A DNA stretch of 64,000 bases from the NCBI RefSeq assembly GCF_004114425.1, contig NZ_RDQF01000004.1, positions 62,001-126,000 on the forward strand, read 5' to 3'. Source of the stretch: Bradyrhizobium vignae. GTDB taxonomy: Bacteria > Pseudomonadota > Alphaproteobacteria > Rhizobiales > Xanthobacteraceae. The position numbers and the translations under genes are program-made. The notes beneath the pieces were generated by a model, which worked only from the letters and a program-made list of their open reading frames with translations, had not been told where the DNA came from and ran no database searches. How positions within the stretch are numbered: position 1 is the stretch's first letter; every line of letters begins with the position of its first letter. Positions 1 to 8,336 of the stretch are shown one piece after another.

Positions 1-2
1 TC

Positions 3-590
3 TGGACAGCATCAGCGGCCGAGCCCAAGAACGCGCCACGAGACCTAAGCGACATTATAGAGCGCTATTTCCGTCGCCCTCGCTCACCGATGGAGGCGAC
101 GCTCCCACTTGCTCACCTTGCTCAATTTCTCACCGGGGCACAGGCTCTTGCTCGATACATCGTCCAAACTCTGGAAAGGACTGATAGTGATAATAAGACT
201 GCCGAGAGCTGGTTAGTTTGGGCAGCCCTTGTTATTTCCTTTTGCAGAGACCACAAAATTCCGATTGTGAGCGAGTCCCGCGGATCGCTTCATCCAGGAT
301 TCTTTTATCTGCTTAAGAGTCTACAAGCTACGCTGCCGAGCAAAGCGCAAAGCTCATTGAGCGGCGGTGAAGCCAAACTGCTTAAACCATCTTCGCCAGT
401 GAAGGCTGGCCCGTCCCTTCGAAAGTCGGCGCTCCGAGCAGCGGCGCTGGCCGACCGAGACTCCGCGGAGGCACTCTTTAGCCGTTTGATGTGGTGGGGG
501 CTCGGTCTGGTCCGCCTGAAGCAAACCGTCCCCTTCGAAAGCAAGGCATCCATAACCAGGATGCTTAAGCGCCTCCTGGCAGATTACTGA
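3..590 (+). CDS. Unknown protein, 5' end outside the window
   Basis: The reading frame is open from the first bases of the window to the TGA at 588-590, so the ATG at 90 may be internal and the gene probably begins to the left. At least 195 residues are visible. I recognise no domain: the middle is hydrophobic and Trp-containing (around LVWAALVISFC), and the C-terminal half is basic with a cluster of Lys, Arg and Ser. It precedes an AlpA-like regulator and a P4-type primase, so it belongs to the mobile element. Function is not assignable; that it is coding is likely but not certain. Confidence 0.5.
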   Translation, partial: WTASAAEPKNAPRDLSDIIERYFRRPRSPMEATLPLAHLAQFLTGAQALARYIVQTLERTDSDNKTAESWLVWAALVISFCRDHKIPIVSESRGSLHPGFFYLLKSLQATLPSKAQSSLSGGEAKLLKPSSPVKAGPSLRKSALRAAALADRDSAEALFSRLMWWGLGLVRLKQTVPFESKASITRMLKRLLADY

Positions 591-727
591 CCGTTCGCCT
601 AACGAGCCGACGAGAACGCCATAACGCGAAAATAAGGATATAACGCTCCCGTCGCTCGCGGCGGGCGCTCTTAGGATGCCTCCTGTTTCCCGGCCTTACA
701 TCGAGAGGCCAACAGCAAGAGGCGAAG

Positions 728-940
728 ATGAGAAACGAAAACTATCTCAACCCGAAAGAGGCGGCAGCTTACCTGAAAAGCTCCACGTCAACGTTAGCCA
801 AACGACGTCTTAGCGGAAGTGGCCCTCGCTTCACGCGCATCGGCCGAGCGATACGCTATCGCAAATCCGACCTCGACGATTTCATGGGCGCCCATACAGC
901 CAGCTCCACGTCAGAGCTCGGAAAGGAGCAGCGCCAGTGA
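728..940 (+). CDS. AlpA/excisionase-like HTH DNA-binding protein
   Basis: This 70-residue protein has the MerR-type winged helix-turn-helix plan of phage excisionases and AlpA regulators: a start like YLNPKEAAAYLKSS, then a second helix ending in RFTRIGRAIRYRKSDLDDF. Such proteins bind DNA to control excision or expression of integrated elements. The ATG follows a purine-rich AAGAGGCGAAG. The stop overlaps the primase start at 937 by four bases (GTGA), so the two are translationally coupled. This HTH-primase pair is the usual regulatory head of P4-like satellites and integrative elements. Family assignment is by motif; the DNA target is unknown. Confidence 0.8.
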   Translation: MRNENYLNPKEAAAYLKSSTSTLAKRRLSGSGPRFTRIGRAIRYRKSDLDDFMGAHTASSTSELGKEQRQ

Positions 941-3063
941 AGAAGTCCAAGCATCGTCCTACAAAGAAAACTCGCGCACTCCAATACGCTCGAAAAGGGT
1001 TCGCGGTAGTTCCAATGCATACGGTCAAAGACGCCGTATGTTCGTGCCCTAAGGGCATCACGTGCCCGGCCCCCGGCAAGCACCCATGGAATTCGAACGG
1101 CGTCAAAGGAGCTTCGACGAACCGAAAGCAGATCCGTGAATGGTGGACGGCCCACCCAGAGGCGAACATCGGAATTGCTTGCGGACGCAAATCCAACATT
1201 CTCGCGCTCGACATAGACCCACGTAATGGCGGGAACGAGACGTTGCGTCAATGGGCAGAGAAGCTTGGGAATTTGAACTCGATCGTTGTGTCGAATACGG
1301 GGGGCGGAGGCACTCATCTTGTCTTCACGCTTCCCCAGTTCAAGGTTCGGAAGGACAGCAGCGGAAAAGTATTTGGGCCTGGTATCGACGTAGCATCGGA
1401 TGGAGCCATCATTATCGTTCCGCCCAGCATTCATGCTTCGGGCAAGATGTACAAATGGCAAAAGGGAGCGTCGCTCTACAAAAATACGCCAGCTCGGCTA
1501 CCAAAAACTTGGCGCAATCACATCAGGACCCAACAGAAGATCGATAAGCCGAAAGGCGCAGCGACCGAGGTCATTCTCAACGGAGCAAGAAACAACACAC
1601 TCACGAGTATTGCCGGTAAACTTCAGAACACCGGCATTGGACAACAGACTTTGCTCGCGGCTTTGATGCAAGAAAACCAGCGCTGCCTTGAGCCCCTCGG
1701 TAAGGAGGAAGTTGAACGAATAGCCCAAAGCGTCAGCAGAATGACCTCACATTTAAGCGCCGGAACACAAGGCGATCTTGCCGAACGTGTGATGAAACTC
1801 GTACTCGACCGCGATTTCGGCGGCGGGAGTCATCTCATCTTCTGCACGGACGGTCGGTTCTGGATGTACAACGGGAAACACTGGGAGCCAACACAGGAGA
1901 GTTGGCTTCGCGGCCGGACGTTGGCCGCCATCCAGAGCATGACTGACCGCGGGGCCACCGCGACTTCCGCGATCATCGGGCAGGTTGCAACCCTTCTGAA
2001 GGCCAGCCGGTCCGTCAATGGTGATCCTTTGCGGTTTATTGGAATGCCGCTGCCGGTCATCAATTGCGCGAACGGCGAGCTGTGGATCAATGCCGATGGA
2101 TCTGTTGAACTTCGGCCGCACGCGGCACAGTCATATCTTCGGCATTGCCTGGCTGTGGCTTACGATCCCACTGCCAAGTGCCCCCGTTACGATAAAGCAG
2201 TCGAGGAGATATTCAGTAGAGCAACTCCAACAGCCGAAGGTTTGCGCCGCCACTGGGATGAGTTCTTCGGCTACATGATCCAGCAGCGGCGCGAGATTCC
2301 AACGGTCGCAATCCTCAAAGGCGGCGGTGACAACGGGAAAACGGTTCTGATGCAGACCGTACTGAGGCTGTTAGGTGACGACCTGGTATCCGCCCAGCGT
2401 ATCGAGAGTCTAGAAAATCAATTCGCAGTCGGAAATCTCCTTGGTAAACTGCTGTTGCTGGACGACGACGTGAAAGCTGGGATTCGCTTGCCCGACGGAC
2501 AACTAAAGAAGATCAGTGAGGCTAAGACCGTAACTGGCGAACACAAGCATGGGCCCCAGTTTAACTTCACGATCAGATCGCTGCCGGTGCTCCTCTGCAA
2601 CAACGTGCCGTCCTTGGCCGATGTATCATACGGGATGAGGCGAAGGTTGATGGTGATCCCTTTTGATCGGACCTTCACCGAGGAGGAGAAGGATGAGGAA
2701 CTCTTCAAGGCTATTTGGAGAGACGAAATGTCCGGCGTACTCAACCGAGCAATTCAGGGATTTCAACGAGTGTTTGCAAGAGGGATGCGCTTCAAAACAC
2801 CGAAGGCAGTAGCCGCCGCCAAGAATGCTTGGCTTGCGGAGGCAAACCCCCTGCCTGCGTTCTTGGACGAGCGCTGTGTCCGCGATTCTTCGGCGAGCTA
2901 CCTTCTCGCCGAGTTCTACAGAGCATACACCGTTTGGGCTGGAGAAAAAGGTTACACCCGTATCCAGCAAGCCGGATCTGTCGCTCGGAATTTGAATCTA
3001 CTCGGATTCGAGACCAAGAAGCGGAATCGCGGTCAGACCATTCTGGGGCTCAAGGCGATCTAG
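937..3063 (+). CDS. P4-type primase-helicase (Prim-Pol + D5/SF3 helicase)
   Basis: This 708-residue replication protein has a bifunctional primase/polymerase domain in about the first 200 residues, with the acidic motif LALDIDPRNGG, a glycine-rich TGGGGTHLV and GIDVASDGAIIIVPPS. A primase C-terminal-type helical segment follows at about 210-270. A D5/SF3 helicase comes next, with Walker A GGGDNGKT near residue 463 and an acidic Walker B LLLLDDDV near 505. Such proteins prime and unwind DNA at the origin of phage satellites, plasmids and integrative elements. It starts at GTG 937 inside the upstream HTH gene. The palindrome cluster immediately downstream is a candidate origin. Length and motif order are normal for the family. 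Confidence 0.92.
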   Translation: MKKSKHRPTKKTRALQYARKGFAVVPMHTVKDAVCSCPKGITCPAPGKHPWNSNGVKGASTNRKQIREWWTAHPEANIGIACGRKSNILALDIDPRNGGNETLRQWAEKLGNLNSIVVSNTGGGGTHLVFTLPQFKVRKDSSGKVFGPGIDVASDGAIIIVPPSIHASGKMYKWQKGASLYKNTPARLPKTWRNHIRTQQKIDKPKGAATEVILNGARNNTLTSIAGKLQNTGIGQQTLLAALMQENQRCLEPLGKEEVERIAQSVSRMTSHLSAGTQGDLAERVMKLVLDRDFGGGSHLIFCTDGRFWMYNGKHWEPTQESWLRGRTLAAIQSMTDRGATATSAIIGQVATLLKASRSVNGDPLRFIGMPLPVINCANGELWINADGSVELRPHAAQSYLRHCLAVAYDPTAKCPRYDKAVEEIFSRATPTAEGLRRHWDEFFGYMIQQRREIPTVAILKGGGDNGKTVLMQTVLRLLGDDLVSAQRIESLENQFAVGNLLGKLLLLDDDVKAGIRLPDGQLKKISEAKTVTGEHKHGPQFNFTIRSLPVLLCNNVPSLADVSYGMRRRLMVIPFDRTFTEEEKDEELFKAIWRDEMSGVLNRAIQGFQRVFARGMRFKTPKAVAAAKNAWLAEANPLPAFLDERCVRDSSASYLLAEFYRAYTVWAGEKGYTRIQQAGSVARNLNLLGFETKKRNRGQTILGLKAI

Positions 3064-3070
3064 TGGCAGG

Positions 3071-3264
3071 CGGTCATGGACATGACCGTGGCCCAATCGG
3101 GCAGGTGCAAGCCTGACGCATAGACCCAGAGGGCAGATTGCCCTCTGGGCCATAACACAACATTATTCGTCGAAAGGTGACGAGAGTGACGGCTTTCTCT
3201 TCTTTAAGATTAGAAGAATCAACTTCTAATCTTCTGATTCTCAAGGTCTCGTCACTCTCGTCAC
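3071..3264. repeat. Cluster of perfect inverted repeats after the primase gene
   Basis: Three palindromic structures lie within 200 bases of the primase stop. CGGTCATG and its complement flank two bases at 3071-3088. An 11-bp perfect stem occupies 3125-3135 and 3139-3149. A nested structure has 14-bp outer arms at 3177-3190 and 3251-3264 enclosing 11-bp inner arms at 3206-3216 and 3223-3233. None has a good U-run. Position beside the primase and the density of symmetry fit a replication origin or cis-acting replication region of a P4-like element, but that role is inferred. Confidence 0.6.
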
Positions 3265-3373
3265 TGTCGAAGGTGAAGCCGTGTACGGGCCACGGCACAA
3301 CCAGGCCGCGGACTTGACCACACCAATGGCCATTCTTTGGGTAAAATCATGAACTGCGTCTATCACTGCACAG

Positions 3374-3559
3374 TACACGCCAATTGCGACCAACATATTG
3401 TTCTTTGACCGCTCAGGGCCCACCAAGGATGTTTGGTACTACGAGCATCCGATCCCGGAAGGGCGCAAGAACTATACGAAGACGCTTCCGCTCCAGTTTG
3501 AAGAGTTCAAGCCCCGCTTCGAGTGGTGGACCCAGCCCACGGAGAACGAACGCGCGTGT
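3374..3559 (+). pseudogene. Remnant of type I restriction methylase HsdM (C-terminal part)
   Basis: In the frame running through 3374 the translation reads YTPIATNILFFDR, then VWYYEHPIPEGRKNYTKT, then RFEWWTQP and ENERA. This is the conserved block of type I N6-adenine methylase subunits that lies after the catalytic NPPF region. Only about 60 residues survive. There is no start region, no SAM-binding or catalytic motif, and the homology stops abruptly near 3559. The same frame stays open to 3799 but there reads antisense of an ArdC fragment, so the longer frame is not a fusion protein. It is debris of a lost restriction-modification locus. Confidence 0.72.
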
Positions 3560-3562
3560 AAG

Positions 3563-3724
3563 GTGGGCAAGTGTTGCGTAGTAGCTGATCGCGTCCTGAA
3601 AGAAATCGATGCAGGGCATATGGATATTGTCGGTCGAGGGGATGTAGCAGGCCCGGCTGCCGCCATGGACCATATTCGCGGCCGTCATTGCGAAAAACGC
3701 ATCGGCTTGCGCTATGCGCTCCAC
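3563..3724 (-). pseudogene. Remnant of ArdC-like antirestriction protein
   Basis: The minus strand from a GTG at 3724 encodes GGSRACYIPSTDNIHMP followed by FFQDAISYYATLAH. This matches the metalloprotease-like block of ArdC/DUF1738 antirestriction proteins, where the family continues into HELTHWT. Here the homology breaks exactly before that metal-binding motif and runs into the inverted hsdM remnant. The N-terminal ssDNA-binding domain is also missing. About 50 residues remain of a protein normally near 300. ArdC protects incoming plasmid or ICE DNA, so this is a trace of an earlier conjugative element. Confidence 0.68.
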
Positions 3725-3864
3725 GGAATCCTCCGGCTACCGTTTGGCAGGAGAAGCCAGATCGCGAAAGCGATCAGCAGGCTGCCGATCACGCAATGAA
3801 ATAGAGCCAGCCCACTTATGACGACCAAGCGAACGAAATTCGCGATGCGGGTGATGCTGTTCAT
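3712..3864 (-). CDS. Small single-span membrane protein (50 aa)
   Basis: A 50-codon frame starts at ATG 3864 behind a purine-rich GGGGGCG and stops at 3712. The product has a basic N-terminus (MNSITRIANFVR), then one long hydrophobic stretch from about residue 14 to 40 (including SLLIAFAIWLLLP) and a short basic tail, which predicts a single transmembrane helix with cytoplasmic ends. It overlaps the start of the ArdC remnant by a few codons. I cannot name it. The good ribosome site and membrane pattern make it plausible, but its length and the surrounding debris leave real doubt. Confidence 0.4.
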   Translation of the reverse strand: MNSITRIANFVRLVVISGLALFHCVIGSLLIAFAIWLLLPNGSRRIPWSA

Positions 3865-3949
3865 GGACGCCCCCTCAACAAGTTAAGTCAGGCTAGCGGA
3901 CACCGCCGGCTATCGAAATCGATCTGTTTGGGAATGTTGTGCAATATCG

Positions 3950-4002
3950 CGTAATTCTCTCAGGCAGTATCACCTCCTGAAGCTAAGAGGCAGAGAATTA
4001 CG
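3950..4002. repeat. 11-bp perfect inverted repeat (terminator-like)
   Basis: CGTAATTCTCT at 3950-3960 is matched by its exact complement at 3992-4002, with a 31-base loop. It sits just past the stop of the minus-strand gene ending at 4014, so it may end that transcript or bind a regulator. No U-run follows. Confidence 0.4.
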
Positions 4003-4013
4003 ACTTGACCCAA

Positions 4014-4394
4014 CTAGCCCTGGAGTTCGCCGATAAGGTTGAGCATCTTGATCAAGGTCTGTTTGGAATCGCCGAGCTTCTTAGCGAGAATCAAGTCACT
4101 CCTGCCGGACATCCGCAAGACCGCTTCCAGAACCTCATCGGAGATACGTACAAGATCAACCAGGTGTCGACCCGTTGGCCCATTCTTGGCCGAGAACCAG
4201 TTCTTCACAGCGCGCTCGTTGGCCTTTGTCAGGGCGACGACCGACTTGATCGCTGCGTGGGTCTCGCCAAACTCCTTGTGAAGAGCCTCTGCAATCTCAC
4301 GTGCAAACTCGGCGCTTCCGAGGTCTGTCGCTCCATCAGGATGAGAATTTCCTGAAACGGACTGAATCTTTCGGTCCTTTTTCGGAAGCGACAT
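4014..4394 (-). CDS. Small putative DNA-binding protein divergent from the recombinase
   Basis: The product has 126 residues. I chose ATG 4394 rather than the longer frame from 4553 because 4394 follows a good ribosome site (AGGGAGAG) and the extension overlaps the divergent recombinase gene. The centre (FGETHAAIKSVVALTKANERAVKNWF) has the spacing of a helix-turn-helix, with ERAVKNWF resembling a recognition helix, and is followed by a helical tail (LVDLVRISDEVLEAVLRMSGR). It could be a regulator of the divergent recombinase-ParB operon. No named family is recognised; DNA binding is inferred from helix pattern and position. Confidence 0.65.
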   Translation of the reverse strand: MSLPKKDRKIQSVSGNSHPDGATDLGSAEFAREIAEALHKEFGETHAAIKSVVALTKANERAVKNWFSAKNGPTGRHLVDLVRISDEVLEAVLRMSGRSDLILAKKLGDSKQTLIKMLNLIGELQG

Positions 4395-4449
4395 TCCAGC
4401 TCTCCCTTGGGTACGCTGAACTATCCGCGAGGCTCGACCCGAATTCAGG

Positions 4450-6039
4450 TTGATCGATGACCGAGTAGCTCCCGTGCGACGCGCGAGACAAGCAATTGCC
4501 GAAGAGCCGCCGAAAGGCCCAGCACGGGCGGCGCAATATGTGCGCATGTCCACCGACCATCAGAAGTATTCGACGGAGAACCAGAAGGACGCGATCGCTG
4601 CCTACGCTGCCCGGCACAGCCTCACGATTGTCCGTACCTATGCCGACGAGGGACGCAGCGGACTGCGCATCGAGGGCCGCGACGCGCTGAAGCAACTGAT
4701 CGACGATGTTCGAAACCGCCGGACCGATTTCGGCGTCGTGCTGGTCTATGATGTGAGCCGCTGGGGCCGGTTTCCGGACGCCGATGAGAGCGCCTACTAC
4801 GAATACACCTGCAAGGAAGCAGGCATCCGGGTCCAGTATTGCGCTGAGCAGTTCGAGAACGACGGAAGCCTGTCATCCACCATAATAAAGAGTATGAAGC
4901 GGGCGATGGCCGGCGAGTATAGCCGGGAACTATCCGCAAAGGTCTTTGCCGGGCAGTGCCGTTTGATCGGTCTCGGTTTCCGGCAGGGCGGCACCCCCGG
5001 ATATGGTCTCAGGCGGCAACTGATCGACGAACATCGGACGCCCAAGGCCGATCTTGGCCGCGGCGAGTACAAGAGCCTGCAAACCGACCGGGTCATACTA
5101 AAGCCCGGACCGCCGCAGGAGGTCGAACTGGTGCGGCGCATCTACAGGTGCTTCGTTCTTCAGCTAAAGTCGGAGGCCGAGATTGCCGCCATGCTCAATC
5201 TCGAGGGAATTCCAAACGAATTTGGCCGCCCCTGGACCCGCGGGACAATCCACCAGATCCTCACCAACGAAAAGTATGTCGGCAACAACGTCTACAATCG
5301 CGTTTCTTTCAAACTGAAGCAGACGCGTGTGATCAATCCGCCGGATATGTGGATACGCGCCGATCACGCGTTCGATGCCGTGATCGACAGTGACTTCTTC
5401 CTCGCCGCCAGACGCATCATCGAGGAACGCAGCAAAAGGCTGACAGACGCTGAAATGCTTGAGCGGCTAACAACCCTTCTGAAGCAGAAGGGGCATCTTT
5501 CCGGTCTTGTTATCGACGAGATGGATGAGATGCCCTCAAGCTCCGTGTACCGAACGCGGTTTGGCAGCCTTATCCGGGCTTACCAACTCGTCGGATACGA
5601 TCCGGGGCGCGACTACCAATATATCGAAACCAACCGCGCCCTCCGGACGATGTTTCCGGAAGTTCTTGATAAAGCGATGGCTGGGATACGCGAAGCTGGG
5701 GGAACGGTCGAGTTCGATGAGCTAACGGACATTCTGACGATCAACGGCGAGTTTACGGCCTCGATCGTCATTGCCCGATGCCTGCACACTCCGGCCGGTT
5801 TTCTGCGCTGGAAGCTCAGGCTCGATACCGGCCTGCGCCCGGACATCACGATCGCGATCCGCATGGATGCAGAGAACAAGGAGATTCTCGACTATTACCT
5901 CCTGCCCAGCATCGATATGTCAGCCGACCGGCTGAGGCTCGCGGAAGAGAATGGTATCTACCTGGATGCCTATCGCTTCGACGATCTCGACGCATTCTTT
6001 GGACTTAGCGCGCGCAACGAACTGGGAGTTGCCGCATGA
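4450..6039 (+). CDS. Large serine recombinase (resolvase family)
   Basis: This 529-residue protein has a resolvase/invertase catalytic domain at about residues 27-170, with the nucleophile Ser34 in QYVRMSTDHQ and conserved arginines in YDVSRWGR. A Recombinase domain follows at about 190-300 (GGTPGYGLRR, then WTRGTIHQILTNEKYVGNNVYNR). The last 220 residues are not typical of phiC31-type integrases and are unassigned. The start is TTG 4450; no better start keeps the catalytic domain. The gene overlaps the first ParB-like gene by four bases. It may integrate, excise or invert element DNA, and a role in the nearby inversion is possible but unproven. Confidence 0.9.
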   Translation: MIDDRVAPVRRARQAIAEEPPKGPARAAQYVRMSTDHQKYSTENQKDAIAAYAARHSLTIVRTYADEGRSGLRIEGRDALKQLIDDVRNRRTDFGVVLVYDVSRWGRFPDADESAYYEYTCKEAGIRVQYCAEQFENDGSLSSTIIKSMKRAMAGEYSRELSAKVFAGQCRLIGLGFRQGGTPGYGLRRQLIDEHRTPKADLGRGEYKSLQTDRVILKPGPPQEVELVRRIYRCFVLQLKSEAEIAAMLNLEGIPNEFGRPWTRGTIHQILTNEKYVGNNVYNRVSFKLKQTRVINPPDMWIRADHAFDAVIDSDFFLAARRIIEERSKRLTDAEMLERLTTLLKQKGHLSGLVIDEMDEMPSSSVYRTRFGSLIRAYQLVGYDPGRDYQYIETNRALRTMFPEVLDKAMAGIREAGGTVEFDELTDILTINGEFTASIVIARCLHTPAGFLRWKLRLDTGLRPDITIAIRMDAENKEILDYYLLPSIDMSADRLRLAEENGIYLDAYRFDDLDAFFGLSARNELGVAA

Positions 6040-6920
6040 ACGACGAAACAACCCCGGAAATCGTTAAAGTCCCTGTCGCGGACATCAGGGTCATCAATCC
6101 CCGGTCGCGCAACAAGCGCACCTTTAGCGAGCTTGTGACCAGCATCGCCCATCTTGGCCTTAAAAAGCCAATCACGGTTAGCCGCCGCAATGGTCACGGA
6201 TTTGACCTCGTCTGCGGCCAAGGTCGACTGGAAGCCTTCATAGCGCTTGGTCAAACGGAAATACCGGCGATTGTCATCGAAGCCTCCGAAGAGGATTGCT
6301 TCGTGATGAGCCTCGTTGAAAACCTGGCGCGGCGGCATCATTCTCCCCTGGAGCTGGTCTCCGAGATCGGCAGCCTCAAGAAGCGAGGCTATTCGATTGG
6401 TCAGATTGCGGCCAAGATCGACTTCAGCACCGAGTATGTCTATGCAATCTGCTCGCTCCTGGAGAACGGTGAGCAACGGCTATTGGCCGCGGTAGAGAGG
6501 GGGATCATTCCCCACACCATTGCCATGGAGATTGCCAAGGCCAAGGATGGTGACGTCCAAAGGGCGCTTGCGGAAGCCTATGAAGCCAACGCAATCCCTG
6601 GCAATCAGCTCCTGACCATCCGGAAGATTATCGAGCAACGTAACCTCCTTGGTAAGGCGAAGCCCTCGTCAGGGCCACGGCAGCAGGCGAAGCGCGTAAC
6701 GTCGGGCGCCCTTGTGCGCGCCTACAGGAAAGAAGCTGATCGGCAGAAACTACTCGTGAAGAAGGCTGGCCTCGCCCAAAGCCGCCTGCTCTTCACTGTT
6801 AACGCCCTGCGAATGTTGATGGCAGAGGCCCCGTTCGCCAAACTGTTACAGGCGGAGGAGTTGCATACGCTTCCAAGGCCCATTGCTGAGCGGCTCCACG
6901 GGGCGGGAGGACAGCCATGA
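6036..6920 (+). CDS. ParB/RepB-like DNA-binding protein 1
   Basis: This 294-residue protein has a ParB N-terminal nuclease-like/CTP-binding fold: IRVINPRSRNKRTFSELVTSI, then KPITVSRR, then the signature LVCGQGRLEAFIALG. A ParB helix-turn-helix region follows (ENLARRHHSPLELVSEI, SIGQIAAKIDFSTEYVY). It is coupled by overlapping start and stop codons to the recombinase upstream and to a second ParB-like gene downstream. No ParA ATPase is encoded nearby, so ordinary segregation is unlikely. The pair more likely guides the recombinase or acts as a DNA clamp, which is inference. The ParB-fold assignment is firm. Confidence 0.85.
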   Translation: MNDETTPEIVKVPVADIRVINPRSRNKRTFSELVTSIAHLGLKKPITVSRRNGHGFDLVCGQGRLEAFIALGQTEIPAIVIEASEEDCFVMSLVENLARRHHSPLELVSEIGSLKKRGYSIGQIAAKIDFSTEYVYAICSLLENGEQRLLAAVERGIIPHTIAMEIAKAKDGDVQRALAEAYEANAIPGNQLLTIRKIIEQRNLLGKAKPSSGPRQQAKRVTSGALVRAYRKEADRQKLLVKKAGLAQSRLLFTVNALRMLMAEAPFAKLLQAEELHTLPRPIAERLHGAGGQP

Positions 6921-7828
6921 GCATGGCCGATGTCCGGATAGCCTTTGAGCAAAACATCATTGTCGTTCCCTTTGAGTCGATCCTGCCACTCAAGCAGATA
7001 TCCGACGAGACGAAGAGGCTTGTCCGGTACAAGCGCGTGGCCCAGTCGATTGCCGAAGTCGGATTGATCGAACCCCTGGTCCTGTCGAAGCACCCTGACG
7101 AGAACGGAAAATATCTCCTGCTCGACGGCCATTGGCGCCGCGCGGCTCTGCTGGATCGCGGCGAAACCTCTACACGCTGCATTCTGGCGCATGACGATGA
7201 GACCTTCACCTATAACAAGCGCATCAATCACCTCGCGACGATCCAGGAATACTTCATGATCGTGCGGGCACTTGCGCGGGGTGTTTCGGAAGAGAAACTG
7301 GCGAAAGCGCTCGACGTCAATATTGGCCACATCAAGCGGCGGCGGGCCATGCTGGACGGCATAAGCCCGGAGGTCATCGAGATGCTGAAGGACAAAATGG
7401 TCAGCACGGTGACGTTCGACGTAATGCGCAAGATGGGTTCGATACGCCAGGTCGAAGTCGCAGAGCTGATGTTGTCGGCCTCAAACTTCACTGTTGGCTA
7501 TGCGCGGGCGCTTCTCGCGGCGACAAAGCAGGCGGATCTGGCGAAGCCTGAACGGGCGAAGCGGATCGACGGCATGACGCCGGAGCAGCTGGCGCGCATG
7601 GAACGCGAAATGAGCACGCTTCAGCAGGACTTCAAGGCCGTCGAAGCGTCCTATGGCGAAGATGTTCTCCATCTGGTGATTGCCTCCGGCTACATATCGA
7701 AGCTCATCGCCAACCGGAAAGTCGAGCGCTATCTCGATCAAAATCATCCGGAGATACTCGAGGAATTCAAGGCGATCGTTTCAGTTACATCCCTCGATCA
7801 TCCCGTGCCCGAGTCCACCGCGCGGTGA
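6917..7828 (+). CDS. ParB/RepB-like DNA-binding protein 2
   Basis: This is a second ParB-fold protein of 303 residues. It has a ParB N-terminal domain (QSIAEVGLIEPLVLSKH, then YLLLDGHWRRAALLD in the position of the GERRxxA motif). A helix-turn-helix follows (GVSEEKLAKALDVNIGHIKRRR), and the C-terminal half resembles the RepB plasmid-partition C-terminal domain. It begins at ATG 6917 overlapping the previous stop, giving a three-gene operon of recombinase and two ParB-like proteins. It is diverged from its neighbour, so the two are not a recent duplication. The partner ATPase expected for partition is absent from the window. Confidence 0.83.
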   Translation: MSMADVRIAFEQNIIVVPFESILPLKQISDETKRLVRYKRVAQSIAEVGLIEPLVLSKHPDENGKYLLLDGHWRRAALLDRGETSTRCILAHDDETFTYNKRINHLATIQEYFMIVRALARGVSEEKLAKALDVNIGHIKRRRAMLDGISPEVIEMLKDKMVSTVTFDVMRKMGSIRQVEVAELMLSASNFTVGYARALLAATKQADLAKPERAKRIDGMTPEQLARMEREMSTLQQDFKAVEASYGEDVLHLVIASGYISKLIANRKVERYLDQNHPEILEEFKAIVSVTSLDHPVPESTAR

Positions 7829-8336
7829 CCGCGATGGCCCGCTCATCGTCTCCTGCAATCGGCATAGCCCCTCGGTGCTTTGGACATCAATGACTGGGAT
7901 TTGATTCGTCCAGCTCCTCTCATGCTCGCGAATTGTCGCTGTCCCATCGGCACAAACACACCTTCATTGACGCACCCGACAGCCGTGGCAGTGTCGAGGT
8001 GAGGGCAGAGAAAGCCTGCCTTCAGCGTGTGAGAACCTCTTAGTGAGCGCAATGATCTTGCGTCATGAGCGACTTATCACTCCCGCGCCCGCCAGTGGAA
8101 GGTTCTCTTTGGTATCTTTCCGAGCTTTCCGGTGCGAGATTGTGCGAAGCGTTGTGTTTGGTGTCTTTCTCTCATCCTGCCTTGCCGGTGCATAACGCAA
8201 TGGCAGCCGATCCTCGAGCCCCTGCACAGAGCCCTCCTCCGAAGGAGCCTCTCTTCTTCTACTTCCCCTCGGACATTATGACGGCTACTAATTGAACGAA
8301 ACTTCCCGGGGGCTCGAATGCCCCCAGGAACTCCAA
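7829..8336. other. Gene-poor stretch with one hairpin
   Basis: I see no convincing gene in these 508 bases. A 76-codon plus-strand frame at 8065 has low-complexity, Pro-rich content, no clear family, and is not trusted. A GC-rich hairpin (GGGGGC/GCCCCC arms) at about 8305-8327 lies just past the end of the minus-strand pseudogene and may be its old terminator. Confidence 0.5.

Noticed and set aside
3398..3799. Single 133-codon plus-strand gene
   Set aside because: Its first third is the hsdM remnant and the rest reads the ArdC fragment and small membrane gene in antisense, so it is a chance fusion of debris.
8065..8295. 76-codon plus-strand gene
   Set aside because: Pro-rich, low-complexity product, no family and no ribosome site; kept only as part of a gene-poor stretch.
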